Shown here in pieces: positions 27,707-39,406 of a stretch of DNA of 64,000 bases. The stretch is from Symbiodinium sp. CCMP2592 (taxonomy: Eukaryota; Sar; Dinophyceae; Suessiales; Symbiodiniaceae). The DNA is taken from assembly GCA_905221615.1 (NCBI GenBank), contig CAJNDT010002001.1:1574381-1638380 (forward strand), in the 5' to 3' direction. The first letter of the stretch is position 1, and each line of letters opens with the position of its first letter. The position numbers and the translations under genes were made by a program. The notes under the pieces were generated by a model. That model saw only the letters and a list, made by a program, of their open reading frames with translations, ran no database searches and was not told where the DNA came from.

Positions 27707-30444
27707 AGCTGCACACCCACGTAGGCTGCTGTGCTCATGATGCTCACAACTCCCTGAAGTGGGCCCACCAAGCGCTTTTCAACGACAAGCTGCTTTTGGA
27801 GTCTGTCTACATAGGCATTGCTGCTTGCCGCGCGGCCTACTTCAATGCCATCGACATCTTGGGCACGTGGCTTGTGGAGAAGTTGGAGAGTAGGCCGGAG
27901 CCTCTTCTTCCTGATGCCGATGCGATGCTATTGCTCTGGACAGCTTTGGGTGTCGACTCGGACACCGCAAGGGTTCTGGCCAACTTTCGTGTGCTGTGGC
28001 AAGATGACAGATTGCTCATCAGCCAAGAGGCACAGTCGCAAGCAGATTGGCTGGAGCAGGTCTCTTGTGCTCTGCTGGGAGCCTGGCGTTTTCAGCGTTT
28101 TACTGAATCCAGGTGGTGCACCATCGGCTCTTCGTGCAGGGCCCTTGCAAGTGGCTTGCTCTTGGGCTACATGAGCTTGTTGCAGTATATGCATGAAAAG
28201 GGCATTTTGGGTGAGTATGAATGGAATGGCTGCCGGCGCATAGGTGCTGCCGAGCGACAATTCGTGATGGCTGTGGGCATGGCAGCTTTTCTGCCCGAAG
28301 CGTTTTTGCTGCATGTGCTCAAAGATGCCCGCGTGGCGAAAACGCAAGAGGCTTTACAGGAAGTGCTTCTTGAAGAGCTTAGTTTTTTGGACAACCTGCC
28401 GCCAGCTGTTTGGGAATACCTGAGCCAGGCAACCAATGCCCGGCCCGAAGCACTCCGCAGTGCCGTCATCCAGGGTGCTTTGGTTTCATGGGCTTTTCTG
28501 GAGTGGCGTGTGCTCGCAGTTGCTACGTCACTTCCCTGGTCGTTGTGCGCAGGGGACATTGCGCAGAACCTACAGGACTTGTTGAGTCGCGAAGAATGCC
28601 CAATCGAGCCCGTATCGGAGAAGTTGTATCTGCTTGGACAAGCTGGGTACAACCGTCACCGCTTGACAGAGGCTGTGCGGTTGTTAGGGGAATGCTCTTG
28701 GACGTCTGCTTTTACGGAGAAGCAGCACGCCTCCACAAGTCGTGTCCGGAGACATCACCCCGAGCTTGGCGACAACATGCTGATGGCACGTGCTTTTTGC
28801 CACACCTTTGCCCAAATGCTGCCTGGAATGTCTGAAGAAGACCGCAAGAGAGCCGCACTGGTGTCCCAACTTGTGAAGACCCTCAAAGCAAACCCCAACT
28901 ACATCACAGGGCGGCAAGTCTTTTTGAGATACATCATGCAGAAAGCTTCGAAGCTCGAGACTTCTCTGGGTGTGGCTTCGCGCTACAAGCGGCCACGCAT
29001 CATGAAGCAGCACGGAGCTCACTGGGAGAAACTCACTGCAGATGCGAAAAGAGCCTACGAGCAGGAGGCTGAGGCAGAGCGAGCGTCCAAGCAGCAGCGT
29101 CGCGGTGAGGACTTGGCGTCACTGCGCCAGGAGCTTGCCAGTCTGCGTGCAGAGGCAGGAAAGCGCAAGGATCCGCAGGGTTCAATGCTCATTTCGTGCT
29201 GTGCATTGGATCGGCCCTCCCTGCAGAGACTTGGCAGTCTGCTGCAGGAAGGAAGCTTCAAGGGCAAACAGTTGCAAAAACTGCGGGAACGATGCTTGGA
29301 TTGCCCGAAGCCGCTGCCGTCAGCAGAGATGGCCAAGCTGGAAACGGCTTCGCAGTTGCCTCCGCGGAATCTGAAAGGTCTTCCCGTCATAGCAAAGCAA
29401 CTATGCCAGATGCGTGATAGTTTCCGTGAAGCAGTTTTTTGTTTGACTCAGGAAGGAGACGACCGCTGGATGCGTTTTCTTTTCGCATCCCAGAATCCCT
29501 TTGCAGTGTTTTTCCAAGACTTGGATGTAGAGACTGTTGAGCACAAGTCGGCCAGTGTCGGCAAAGGGTGGGCAGAGCAATGGTCTTCGGCTCACCTCTG
29601 GCAGTGGAGGCTTCGCACAGGACAGTTTTTGTCCGGAGCTGTCTTGGAGGACACAGACCCCAGCAGAGTCAGTGTCGTCATGCGCAGTTGGTTTGCAGCA
29701 GACGGGCGCTTGCTGTCTCACGACGTTTTGCAGCCTTTGCAACCTCTGTTGAAAGCCTTGGCGCCGGAGCAAGCCCGTGAGCCGGAGCTTCTGCCCCCGG
29801 CTACTGCGAGACGCCGTGCTGCTGAGCCTAGCCTTGTTGAAAAGCATCCCTGGCTGGCTGCTGTGACTGCGGTGAAAGAATCGCAGGAACAGAGCGATCG
29901 GGAAGAGCTTCCTGATGATGCTGCTGACGACAGTTTGGGTGACAAAGCTTCAGAGGATGATGCCTCGGAAGGTGCTGGTGGACAAGATGACGACTACGAC
30001 GAGTTGTTTAGTGCACTGGAAAACCAGCGCTGCGCGCTCCGAGGAGATGTTGCAGCACACAGCGAGATGTTCAGAACAAGCCTTTTAGGCGGGCAATGGC
30101 AAGTGGAGCGGACTGGCCGCACAATTTATGGTGTGAGAGTTGATGCAAAACACGGCACAACAGCGGCCGCACTATGCGCTGCTTTCAAGCTGACAAAGAG
30201 CGCGAGCTTCGAGCGGTCTGTCTACGGGGAAGAGGGAGGGAGCTTTCTCTCAAAACTCTGGATTCACCGCATGTCTTTCCTGTGCGCAGCTTGGGAAGAG
30301 ACAGGCAAAGCAAAGAAGGGAATCTCACAGCAAGATCTGTCCAAGTACGTGCTTCCTGCAGACATGGAAGCCAGAATGCAAACGCTGGAAGGCAAGAGCT
30401 TGGCCCGTGCACGTGCCATCTTGAAGATTGAAGCATGCGCCTGA
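27707..30444 (+). CDS. Outer-unit HMG-box-like protein, 3' part (interrupted by insertion)
   Basis: This is residues 205-1116 of the gene starting at 9223. A reading frame computed from here alone appears to start at 27664, but those codons lie in the inverted repeat of the insertion. It begins LHTHVGCCAHDAHNSLKWAH, then has LLLLWTALGVDSDTARVLA and RFTESRWCTIGSSCR. A possible HMG-box-like segment (about 595-670: TGRQVFLRYIMQKASK ... HWEKLTADAKRAYEQEAEAE) runs into a coiled-coil-like RQELASLRAEA. An acidic stretch lies at about 29,880-30,005. No stop or frameshift occurs over 2.7 kb, so the interruption is recent, or the element is removed precisely. The HMG assignment is weak in the first helix. 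Enzymatic role is unknown; I remember the family as common in dinoflagellate mobile DNA. Confidence 0.85.
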
Positions 30445-30526
30445 ATCTCATCTTGCGCGGAGAGAAAGCAATCCACATTCCGAGCTTGCTTGGTGCTGTG
30501 TTAGCCTACATTGTTGGCGGGTTTTT

Positions 30527-30680
30527 GAAAGTGAAGTTTTCTGCGAAGTTTGTTGCGAAGTGTTGTGTGAAGTTTGGTACGAAGTTTACAGCGAAGTTTC
30601 GTGTGAAGTTTTCTGCGAAGTTCGTTTCGAAGTTTTGTATGAAGTTTTGCATGAAGTTTTCATGAAATTTTTCGAAGATT
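30527..30680. repeat. GAAGTTTT minisatellite
   Basis: About 14 copies of a 10-11-bp unit, TGYGAAGTTT, with substitutions, lie just downstream of the HMG-box-like gene. The KFSAKFVAKC-type frames over it are artefacts. Confidence 0.75.
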
Positions 30681-31322
30681 GTAACCTCTTATAAAAAAAT
30701 CCACGCGATTTCCACGGCATTGTTCACGAGACCTCTGGGCGAGGCTTGTTCGGTGGCCGCAAACATACCTCCAAAATATGAGTGGCGAGCCAGCTCTTCT
30801 GCGTAGAGTGGAAGAGAGGGGGCGGGGGTTTCCTGCCCCGCGGTCCCTGGGCAGGGTCTCAGCTCGCGTACCCGCAGGGCGGCGAGAGGGGTCGGGAGTT
30901 TCCTGCTCCGCGGATCCTGGCTGACAGCGTCACTGAAGAGGAGGAAGGCGGCTGTGGAGGGTGGGCAAGCTCTCCTGCGAGAGCAAAATCTTCTAGGGTT
31001 CTTGATTGAGCTAGCAATATAGTATAACATCCCTATTTTAACCTTATATATTATGCCGCGATTTGTAGACAAAAGACTTCACAGACACATTCTGAGAAAT
31101 CTGCTGGGCCTTAAAGCCCGGCATTGCTAGCATGCAGGCCATTGCACGTGGCGGTGCTCTGTTTCAGAAGCTGCTGGCGAACTCGACTTCTCAGTCACAT
31201 CCCAAACTCGTGCCAGGGCATGCATGCAAACACCTGTGGCCGTGCTTCCGCCGAGTGAGGGTTCAGAAGTGCTCAAAGCAGGCCCTGAAACAGTGTAGCT
31301 CGTGGCTGTAGCGGTGGCGGCC
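30681..31322. other. Spacer without recognised gene
   Basis: It contains a duplicated phrase GGTTTCCTGCCCCGCGG / GAGTTTCCTGCTCCGCGG (30826, 30896) and GGCGGGGG stretches. The region before 31323 is the presumed promoter of the next gene. Confidence 0.4.
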
Positions 31323-33904
31323 ATGGAAACCCCGAAGAAAGCGGCCGGCAAGAAGCTGGCTCAAGAGTGGCAGCTCGCTTCAGGGTCGAAAGTGAAGGTG
31401 TCGCGGCCAAAGAGAAGCAACAGCGCGGAAGCGCAGGTGCGCAAGAGTTTAGCTGACAATTTCAAGACTATGTCAGCTGTTGAGATAGATGGGACAGTGA
31501 GGGAAGGGCTCACCCTACGCCAGCGCTTGATGCGTGATAAGCAGCAGCAGCTAGATCAACCTGGTTCCGTGGCATTTGGAAAGTGCTACTATCAGACCTT
31601 GCGTGACCTTTACGCTGACGGCAGCAAAGTTGAAGTGCTCTTGCGCCCTGACCCTTCCCTTGCAGTCAGGCCGGAGCTAGTGGAAGCTGCCACTGCAGCT
31701 TTGAAGCACCCGCCTAACAGGTCCCTGCTTGTCCAGTTCTTGAAGGTCGCAACAGCTTTCAACCAAGCAGAGTTCGTGGGGGTTCTGCGCTGGATGATGT
31801 CCCTTCATCCATCAGCCAGCAATGACCAGCTGAAGAGTGGCTTGGCCGTCTTGGAGACGGTTTCCCGCTTGAAGCTCCAGGAGAAGTTTCCGCACGAAGC
31901 TTCCTTGGTGAAGTCCAAGTGGGACGAGATCCTGTTGGAGGCCAGTCAGTAACAAGAACGTTTGAAGCATTCGGGTTGTCAAAACCACTCTAATTTGTGA
32001 AGGCTTCGTCGCTATGCAACTGTTGTGACAAAACGGGTGATGCACAGTGGCAGCAACCCATTTCGCAATGCTTAGGGCATCACATCTAGCTGGAAGTTTT
32101 TTGAGGTTTTAGGCTTAGGAAATCTTTCGGAATGCTAAATGGTAAATGTGTTTCAGGGGCGGTTCTGTATCATAGAAGGCTCAGCACGTCACACTAGAAG
32201 ATGTTGAGGACACAGATTCGGAGTGCTGGTTGTAGCGATTCGCCTGCTGGAGTTGGTTTTTAAAAATGTTGGAAGTAAAACCAGAATCCTGGCTTGGCTG
32301 AAACACAGCAGTGGGTTGTTGTGACCATTTAGATATCCCTGTGCTTGAGGCCTTCCTGAGCGTCGCCAAAGCAGGTTTCGGACCAGCGCACTGGCTTAAC
32401 AGTCACAGCGATGTGTGGCCATTGGTGCTCCCAGTGTCCCAAACTCGTACTTTGCTGAGTTTGGGGGAAGACGAGTCGTGGAACAGTGTTGCCAAAGAGT
32501 TGCGTGCGGTGACACAGTCTTCCATGCTCGGCAAGCGCCTCTTCACCTTCGCAGCACTGAAAGTCGTTGAGGAGTCCGTGCAGGATGCAATCGAAGCCAG
32601 CTGTAAAGACTTGCTGGCACTCTCGGCCATCAGCCCTGACGCCCTACAAAAGGTGAAGACAGCCGGCTTGGAGCAGCTCAAGAGCTTGGTCAGCGTCGAC
32701 GACCTGCCGGATCGCAGAGAAGTGACTGTGCAGTATCGAGGTTGGCCAATAGTGTTGAAGGTCTCCTGCGTGGCAGAGCAGCTTGACTGGGCTTTGATGT
32801 CTGCTTTGAGGGGAGCCGCGGCGGCAGCGAAGTCCATCCCTTGGTTGCCCGCAGAAGAATGGCTATGCCCAACCGGTGACGGCTCAAAGCAGGCAGCGGT
32901 CTCTGACGAGCTCCTGACAAAGCCCAGGGCCGTGCGGGAGCTCATGTCTGCGCTCGTGAACGCCGGAGATGAGAAGACTGGCGAGGGCATGCAGGATACG
33001 AACGGGATCCTTATGACATGCCTAGGATTTTTTTGTGGTAGCCGATTAATTGTGCAAGTATTCGATAGGAGACTTCGACCACGAAGAATCTGCTTCAACT
33101 GAAAGCACAACCCTACCCTTTAAGAACCCATACACTGCACTACTGTAAATCCTTGCCGACTGCTCTTCAAGCGAGGAGACCTTGAAAGTCCACCGTGACA
33201 AGTTTTTGGCTCTGGATTCCTATGCAGCCATCGACCTGGCATTCATCAACGGCATGTGCGGTGAGAGTGGTCGCAAGAAAGTCGAGGATCTCTACCTCAA
33301 GAAGTCTGTGCCTTCTGCCAAGAACCTACTCTCAGTGGACGCCGCTGTCAACAACAGCCGGTCCATGGTGGAGAGTTCGATGCTGCAATGCATGGGCTCC
33401 AGCTGCCAAGGAAGCATCAGTGCCGCGCACAGCATGCTGTGTGCTATCCAGAAAGGTTTGCCAGCGTGCATCGACCCAGACAGCACAGATTTTCTCAAGA
33501 AAGTTTTCTCCGGCACGCAGTACTTTGCTGTCTACACCGGTGGGAAGCTTGTGTACGATGACAGCGGGGTGTTGAGCACCGCAGGATTGACAGAACCTGT
33601 CTTGACGGGGCAGGATGCTGTGCAAGCCCTGTGGAAAGATGTCGCTGGTAAGAGTGCTAAAGACCTCACTTTGGCCCTTTTGGAACCCTTCGTTACTTTT
33701 AGGCGGTTCTTGAATGATGAACAGCGGAAAGACGCTGACAAAATCTTGCAAGAAGTACTTGCTGCTGCGAGCAGCAAGAAGGGTAAACCGTCCAAAGTAG
33801 CTGCAGGCCCCAAGGAGTCAGCAGCTAAGGGCACGAAGCGGAAGTCTGCTGCAACAGCTGCTGCCGAAGCGCAGAAAGCTGCGAAGTCTTTGTTTGCTGC
33901 TTAG
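31323..33904 (+). CDS. Unnamed dinoflagellate-family protein, three exons
   Basis: Exon 1 is 31323 (METPKKAAGKK; an in-frame Met at 31302 is possible) to about 31947, ending near EILLEAS with a GT (CA|GTAAC) or GC donor. Exon 2 is about 32330 to 33020 (FLSVAKAGFGPAHWL...SDVWPLVLP, then KAVVEES-type helical sequence to MQDTNGI). Exon 3 is 33176-33904, after CGAG, frame ETLKVHRDKF, with a Lys/Ala tail ending AKSLFAA. From memory, all three parts match successive regions of one family seen in many dinoflagellate genomes. Exact donors are uncertain. No AGTAANCATG motif occurs in its introns, unlike the inner element. Function is unknown; it belongs with the outer unit by position and style. Confidence 0.65.
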
Positions 33905-34358
33905 GCTTGTTTGTTTTGTTGGCCCTCACTCTTCATCAAACTACTGTTTGAATAGATGTTTAAAGTCGCCCCACGCCCTTTCTCCACAAAAGGCCATCGA
34001 ATCAACAAGCAGACGATACTTTTCCGCCGAAGCTGCAGCACACATGAATGGGGTCTGTGGGCTGCTGTATTGGCGTGAGACAAACTGTCACTCATACGTG
34101 TTCGAGGAAAAGAATGAGAGCTTCACTGTTTCTGATGCTTGGAGCAAGCCTCTTCCTTGTCGTTTCCCCTACCCCAATAATTTCTCCAACTTGCCACCTG
34201 CATAGCGTTTTACTCGCAAAGTACAGCTAAGATCCCGCCTGCATGTCCGAGTTGTAGCGCTTTTACCGTTTTTAAAATTCTGAAACGTCAGGGCTATGCA
34301 GTCCGAGAAGGAGCCTTGGTAGATTTCGTGTCTAGCATAGCAGGAACCTTCAATTATC

Positions 34359-34643
34359 TCAGTGCCCATAAATCCATTTCGAATAAACGCCCAAAACCTC
34401 ACGGCTCACTTCTGGGAGCCCCGGGACACAAGACAATCCCTTGGCCAGCAGCGCAAGCAAGGTTGCATGCTGTTGCCGACGCAAGTTCGGCGCACTCGGC
34501 AAGGCCGCCACTTGCTTCAAAAAGCTCTGTGCCCCTTGCACCTGCTTCAGAACAGCTGCCATCACCACAGCAGGGCCAAAAGTCCGGCTGGATTGAGCCA
34601 ATACATCCACGGAATGTAGGTTATTTCTATAAAACTCTTTCAC
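34359..34643 (-). CDS. Possible small coding segment, 94 aa
   Basis: A minus-strand frame contains AVVMAAVLKQVQGAQSFLKQVAALPSAPNL and looks helical and Ala-rich, like coding sequence of this genome. Neither start nor splice sites are clear. It may be an exon or a remnant. Low confidence. Confidence 0.3.
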   Translation of the reverse strand: MKEFYRNNLHSVDVLAQSSRTFGPAVVMAAVLKQVQGAQSFLKQVAALPSAPNLRRQQHATLLALLAKGLSCVPGLPEVSREVLGVYSKWIYGH

Positions 34644-34889
34644 TCATTATTTTCCTGCAAAAATTGTTTTTTTATGTATATGAAAGATTTTCTATCCTGA
34701 TTTCCTTAAAAACCTAAGTCAGGCTAAGTCAAACCATCTTCGTCTTCGGCATGGTCTAAGTACTTATAAGTCCTGCTACCTACTTATATCTAACCACGTT
34801 TTCCCATGCACTTATAAGTCCAGATTGGACTTAGTGTATACTTACATGTAGCATACAACCTACTTGCTGTGAACTTATATGTCCAACCA

Positions 34890-35260
34890 AGTGCAGGGGC
34901 TCCCCAAGTACCAGTGCAGAGGCGCGAGGGCGTACACAACAGCGTGTTGCTGAGACTGCGGATCCCGCGCCTCCAGCTCCATCCGATTCCGCTTCGACTG
35001 AGCCACGATCTCGCACGATGGGCCCGGCCAAGGAAACAACGGCAAAGGGCAAATCCCGAACTGGCTCAAACGTGACAGGCCTCATCGATGAAGCTGATGA
35101 CACGAGGCAACCGACGAAGGGCAAAGGAAGAGGGAAAACCGAGAAAGGAAAAGGAAAGCAGGAGAAAGGCCGAGGGAAGGGTGATAAGGGAAACAAAGGA
35201 AGGGGCGGTTCCGGACGAGGAAACAAGGACCGTACCCGTAGCCCCACGACTCGTAGGTAA
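34890..35260 (+). CDS. Basic Gly/Lys-rich protein or last exon
   Basis: The frame is open from about 34890 to a stop at 35258-35260. An in-frame Met at 35018 gives 80 residues. Upstream in-frame sequence (RTQQRVAETADPAPPAPS) also looks coded, so the real start or acceptor is upstream, perhaps the CAAG or GCAG at 34890-34900. The tail is KGKGRGKTEKGKGKQEKGRG-like with a final RSPTTRR. Probably nucleic-acid binding. It may be the final exon of a gene whose other exons I cannot find. Confidence 0.45.
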
Positions 35261-36100
35261 CGACCGTCAACCTACGTGGCGATGCATTGTGTCACTGCAA
35301 GGTGAATCCGGTTGAGTCTTTCTGACCCATGCTCCACACGTCATTCGGGTCAGGCGGATTCTGATGGTGAAACCCGGCTATGATACAATTTCCGCTACTT
35401 CCTCAGCCTTCCTTGCCTGCGCCGCGCTGAGAAGACCCACAGGGGTACAATGGCTAGCCATGGTATTTTCCTCGTGTGTCCCTCTCTTTTCACGGACACT
35501 CGATGCTGCCGAGTTCTCACTCTGAGCGCATTGAGTCTAATATGTAAAACCCGCATAGATCCGATGGAACATCCGATTGCCACCGATCACTTGGCAACTC
35601 GCTATGCGCCTGACGATCACAAAAGGCTGCGTTTGTACAGAAGTGAAACATAGGTATGATCCAGATGCAGAGACCGACCCACATCTAATGGTTCTTAATT
35701 GCTTCAAGCTTAGCTGACCGGAAGAGGTGTGGCTCGGTGCACAATCAGTGGATGTGACTCTCCTAAACTCCGCTCTTCTCACGCGTGAGCTCGCGTCGAG
35801 GGGGGTGTGATTTGTCACTGACATGCGTATATGTGCTTCTGCCTTCTGGTTAGGAATCAGACCAACTTTGTCTCACTACGCAGCTTGACTGCTCAAGGAC
35901 CGCCTAGCGAGTCCCAGGAAAAGACCGCTTACAGCCTGGGGGTTGTAGGACCTGTCTTCTACCTGAGCGTCAACCTTACGGTTTTTAACTCTGATCATCC
36001 TTGCTTTGCCTGCTGCATTGCTTTTTATCTACGATCGGCTGCCTTGGGCTTTGTGACCGAGAGTTGAGTGGAATCCTCCGCTTTTCACATTTATAATTCT
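35261..36100. other. Spacer, no supported gene
   Basis: Mixed-composition sequence. Short overlapping frames on both strands show no convincing coding pattern. Confidence 0.35.
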
Positions 36101-36102
36101 GG

Positions 36103-36222
36103 AAAGTGTAGTAGAAGCCAGAAAGTTGGAACATGGCTTTAGGAGGATTAGTGCTATAGGATCCCGTATACTTTACCTTAAGGGCATGGGGATAATGATG
36201 TTCCAACTTTCTGGCTTCTACG
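36103..36222. repeat. Palindromic MITE-like repeat (CCAGAAAGTTGGAA family)
   Basis: GTAGAAGCCAGAAAGTTGGA (36107) is mirrored at the other end by TTCCAACTTTCTGGCTTCTAC (36201-36221). Related copies are at about 41508-41592 and 59245-59302. Confidence 0.8.
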
Positions 36223-36535
36223 ATATCCTCCGCGACAGTTCCTAGGACCCTCTGGGAATAAGAGAGGATAAGGTCGCCAAAGATAGGCACTGCATTGTAC
36301 AGTCTATGCACTAGTAGTAGAGTAGGTAACCTTTAACATTTTTTTGGGTAGTAAAGTTCCTATAAAATCCCTTAATAACCAAAAAGGTTAACCTTCAGTT
36401 CCCCATGCTACCCGACAAGTAGGATGCAGTTCATTGTCGCTTAAACCGTAATACCTAAATGGTTTAGGGTTTTGGGTTTAGGAGTTAAGCTCTAAACCTA
36501 AACTCAAGACCCGAAAACCCTAGCCTGAAGCTTGC

Positions 36536-36659
36536 TACTTAAAGGATCATAGGACTTAGTAGTTGGGGTTATATGTATGGCAACTACACTTATAAGTACA
36601 TATAACCCCAATTAAGGTACGTATAACCCTACTTACTAAGTCCCATGATCCCCCGAGTA
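36536..36659. repeat. Palindromic MITE-like repeat, family A (CATGGGACTTAGTAAGTAGG)
   Basis: The arms TACTTRRAGGATCATRGGAC and complement enclose repeated TTATAAGTA/TATAACCCC phrases. Other copies: 42761-42882, 45512-45635, 45758-45881, 46232-46349, 47612-47740, 49831-49934, 50771-50892, 54289-54413, and halves at 37276-37319, 54470-54500 and 58167-58210. Confidence 0.85.
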
Positions 36660-36715
36660 GACCCTAAACCCTGACGATTGGACGATATCTTGCATCACGT
36701 TTCCGGAGCTTACTT

Positions 36716-37465
36716 TTGAAGTCTCCTGAATACTATGAAGGTTATCATGTATCAGAACAGATGGATGAGCTCTTGGAAAGGATCAACACAGGTGCTAATT
36801 CAGTCGTTCACAAAGCCCTATCTGAATCTCTACGACAAGATGGCACATCTTGCCTGCGAGTTACACATTTTAGCTCCGCGACCGAGTTCATATCATGGCG
36901 AGCGATTGAGATCCTGGCGAAGTGCCTCTGCAATCTGGTTGAAGAAAAGTATCCAGATTCGCGATGGCTGACCTCGATCGCGGAGTATTACAGATATACA
37001 GCGTCGTATTTCGAGATTGAATACCTCGACCCGATCTCTAAGACGATTGGATGTGTTGTCAGAGGACAAGAGTGCCGACTCCTTATGGGTTTACCTTTGA
37101 CAAAAGAAGATTTACGTTTGTTTTCTGAAATTTCTTCGGGAGTGGAATCCAGCATTCTGTATGAGTGCAGACTTATTCGTGGCGACGACCTCTTGATGTT
37201 GAATTCTTCAACATTCTATGACCGTATCCGATGGTTTTCGCTACAGAGCAATCCGGGAGATCCCTTAAAAAGGACCCCTATAACCCTACTTACTAAGTCC
37301 CATGATCCTCCAAGTACCCTCCAAGCTTTAAGGTCGCGAGGCTCGAAAGCCAGGCAACTTAGATATAGGGATTCTGTGTGTGATGTTTTCTTGGAAGGTT
37401 TTTACAGACTTACAAGTGCCGTAACCCCAAATGGGTTCTCGTTGAGTGTACTTATATCTCTATAA
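36716..37465 (+). CDS. AT-richer ORF of unknown function, tail from a repeat
   Basis: A 249-codon frame, listed from a TTG; the same frame is open from about 36667 (YLASRFRSLLLKSPEYYEGY), so this may be an exon, not a complete gene. The first about 182 residues look like a folded domain (VSEQMDELLERINTGANSVVHKALSESL; FISWRAIEILAKCLCNLVEEKYPDS). From 37265 the frame runs through half a family A palindrome (TPITLLTKSHDPPS), so the end is repeat-derived. Codon use is clearly less GC-rich than genes of the first 34 kb. It is flanked on the left by a complete family A copy. I do not recognise it. Confidence 0.45.
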   Translation: MKSPEYYEGYHVSEQMDELLERINTGANSVVHKALSESLRQDGTSCLRVTHFSSATEFISWRAIEILAKCLCNLVEEKYPDSRWLTSIAEYYRYTASYFEIEYLDPISKTIGCVVRGQECRLLMGLPLTKEDLRLFSEISSGVESSILYECRLIRGDDLLMLNSSTFYDRIRWFSLQSNPGDPLKRTPITLLTKSHDPPSTLQALRSRGSKARQLRYRDSVCDVFLEGFYRLTSAVTPNGFSLSVLISL

Positions 37466-39120
37466 GATACCTGCTTACTACCTGGACCCAGACCCCCCCT
37501 CTATTCTTTTACACCAAATACCCTCTATTATGGACCACAAGGGCTCCATTAAAGGGCCATTGGGGGGTCCTGGTAAACCCTAAACCCCTAAACCCCTAAC
37601 CCCCAGACCCCTAAACCCTAATCCCCAAAACTCCGAAACTCCTGAAGCCTCAACCCTAATCCCCTCGGGGTCCGAGTCAGTCCCCCGACCCTCGAAGTAA
37701 GGCCGACGACCTGCAGGCCCCCCCAAATTCCTGGGTTCTTGCTAAGGGTTTTAAGTTGCCATATTGGGGGATCTACAAGGGTTCTAGGGTTCCTTTAAGG
37801 GATCCACAAGGGTTCCTTTAAGGGATCTGCAAGAGTTCCTTTAAGGGATCTATAAGGGCTCCCTTAAGGGATCTATAAGGGTTCCTTTAAGGGATCTAGT
37901 TTAGCTTAAGTTACCATAGTACAGGAACTCTATTATTTACTGTAGATTCTTACTATGGTAATTTAAATTCTATTCCTTAACGAAAACCCAGCAAAGGGTC
38001 CTGGTATTTCTAAAGGATTCCTTCAAGGGATCCTTAAACGCCAAACCCAAAACCTTCCTTGACCCCAAGGGTCCAAGTACCCAATAATCATATTATATAC
38101 TCTCCAAAATCCTAACCTACATAACTACTATCCTAAAACCGAGTACCTATTTTGTTGGGTCCTTTGGACCCTCGGGGTCCCATCTTCGATAAAGGCCCCT
38201 ACATAAGTCCTTATAAGAGCGCTTATAGTAGCTCTTATAGACCCCTTTCAAAGGAACCCTATTCTATTAAGCCCTGAACCCAGATTGTCAAGAACCCAGA
38301 TTCACTCTGAGGTCTCGCCTGCCCTTTCATGGTGGATTGGAACGGAGATGGCCTTCTAGCCACTTTGCCGGCACATGAGCCCTGCATAACCTACTTTTTT
38401 GAGGACTTACATAAGGGAAATCATAATATTAAGGAGCCCTAAACAGGGAGGTGATTCAGGGTTAAGGAGAACATGAATATAAGGAAATCCATAGTAAGGA
38501 GCCCCCAAACGGTAGGTGGTTCAGGATTAAGGAGAGCGTGAGCCGTTATAAGGAGCTTCGGATTTAAAAAGGCTCACCGTGCAGAGCTTTGAGTGTTGAG
38601 GATGTTGACAGTTTTGAGCTTTGGCGTGGTGTTTTCGGGATCATATAGGTCCCCGGATTGGAAAGAGTTATAAGATCGAAAATTAGGGGAGGTCCGTATG
38701 ATAAGGATCCTACTATTAGGGTGCTATATTAGAGTCCCGTATTTTCGGATATCGGAAACTCCCATCGAATTGCGGATGTGACGTTTTTCTTGGTTTGATT
38801 GAGCCACAGTTCCATCTCAGGGTCTTCGATCTACCACTGAAACGCTGACGGTGCTGGTGATTGTTGAAGCTTCTTCACGGAACCCTACCCCGGAAAGTGC
38901 GAGTCTCCGAACGTAGCTCCGAACCCTATGCCCCTGCCTTAACCCAATAACCTGCCATTTTTCAGTGCTCCTATAAGGAAATCATACTCAGGAACCCTAA
39001 AAATGTAGGTTCCTTAGGGTCCAGGTGAACCCTGAACCGAGAGGTTTCGGGCCATTCAAGGTGGGATCATTGGGAATTGGGAAGGCACCTCAGCGTGAAC
39101 CCACACTACGGTCACTACCC
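37466..39120. repeat. Repeat-rich, gene-free stretch
   Basis: CCCTAAA runs lie at 37575-37660 and GGGATCTATAAGGGTTCC tandem phrases at 37780-37900. A palindromic copy at 38060-38195 (CCCAAGGGTCCAAGTACCCA... family, also at 44290-44400) and part of a family C repeat (38690-38768) follow. No gene is seen. Confidence 0.6.
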
Positions 39121-39123
39121 CTA

Positions 39124-39230
39124 AGGGTCCATGTACTCATATAGCATATACATTGGCCTTAACGTACCCCCTTTATAGATACGTTGGGCCCAAAGTATAT
39201 GCTATATGGGTACATGGACCCTCAGGGTAC
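39124..39230. repeat. Palindromic MITE-like repeat, family D (GGTCCATGTACCCAAATAG)
   Basis: Inverted arms enclose GCATATACATTGGCC / GGCCCAAAGTATATGC. Other copies: about 41078-41183, 44747-44850, 50638-50736, 52376-52470 and 58897-58985. Confidence 0.8.
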
Positions 39231-39294
39231 GGCTATCCTAGGCACGGCTGATCTCAGCAAGAAACCACCGCAGGGCCTGGATCCCTAAACTTTA

Positions 39295-39406
39295 CTAGGA
39301 TGCCCAGTATTACCCTTATTCCCTTTTTGTAGTCCTAGGTTCCTTATAAAGTTACCCAATACCAAAAAGAGAGGCCTTTTTATTCTTAGGTTACTGGCTA
39401 TCCTAG
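39295..39406. repeat. Palindromic MITE-like repeat, family E (CTAGGATGCCCAGTA)
   Basis: CTAGGATGCCCAGTATTACC is mirrored by GGTTACTGGCTATCCTAG. A related copy is at 51352-51445. Confidence 0.75.
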
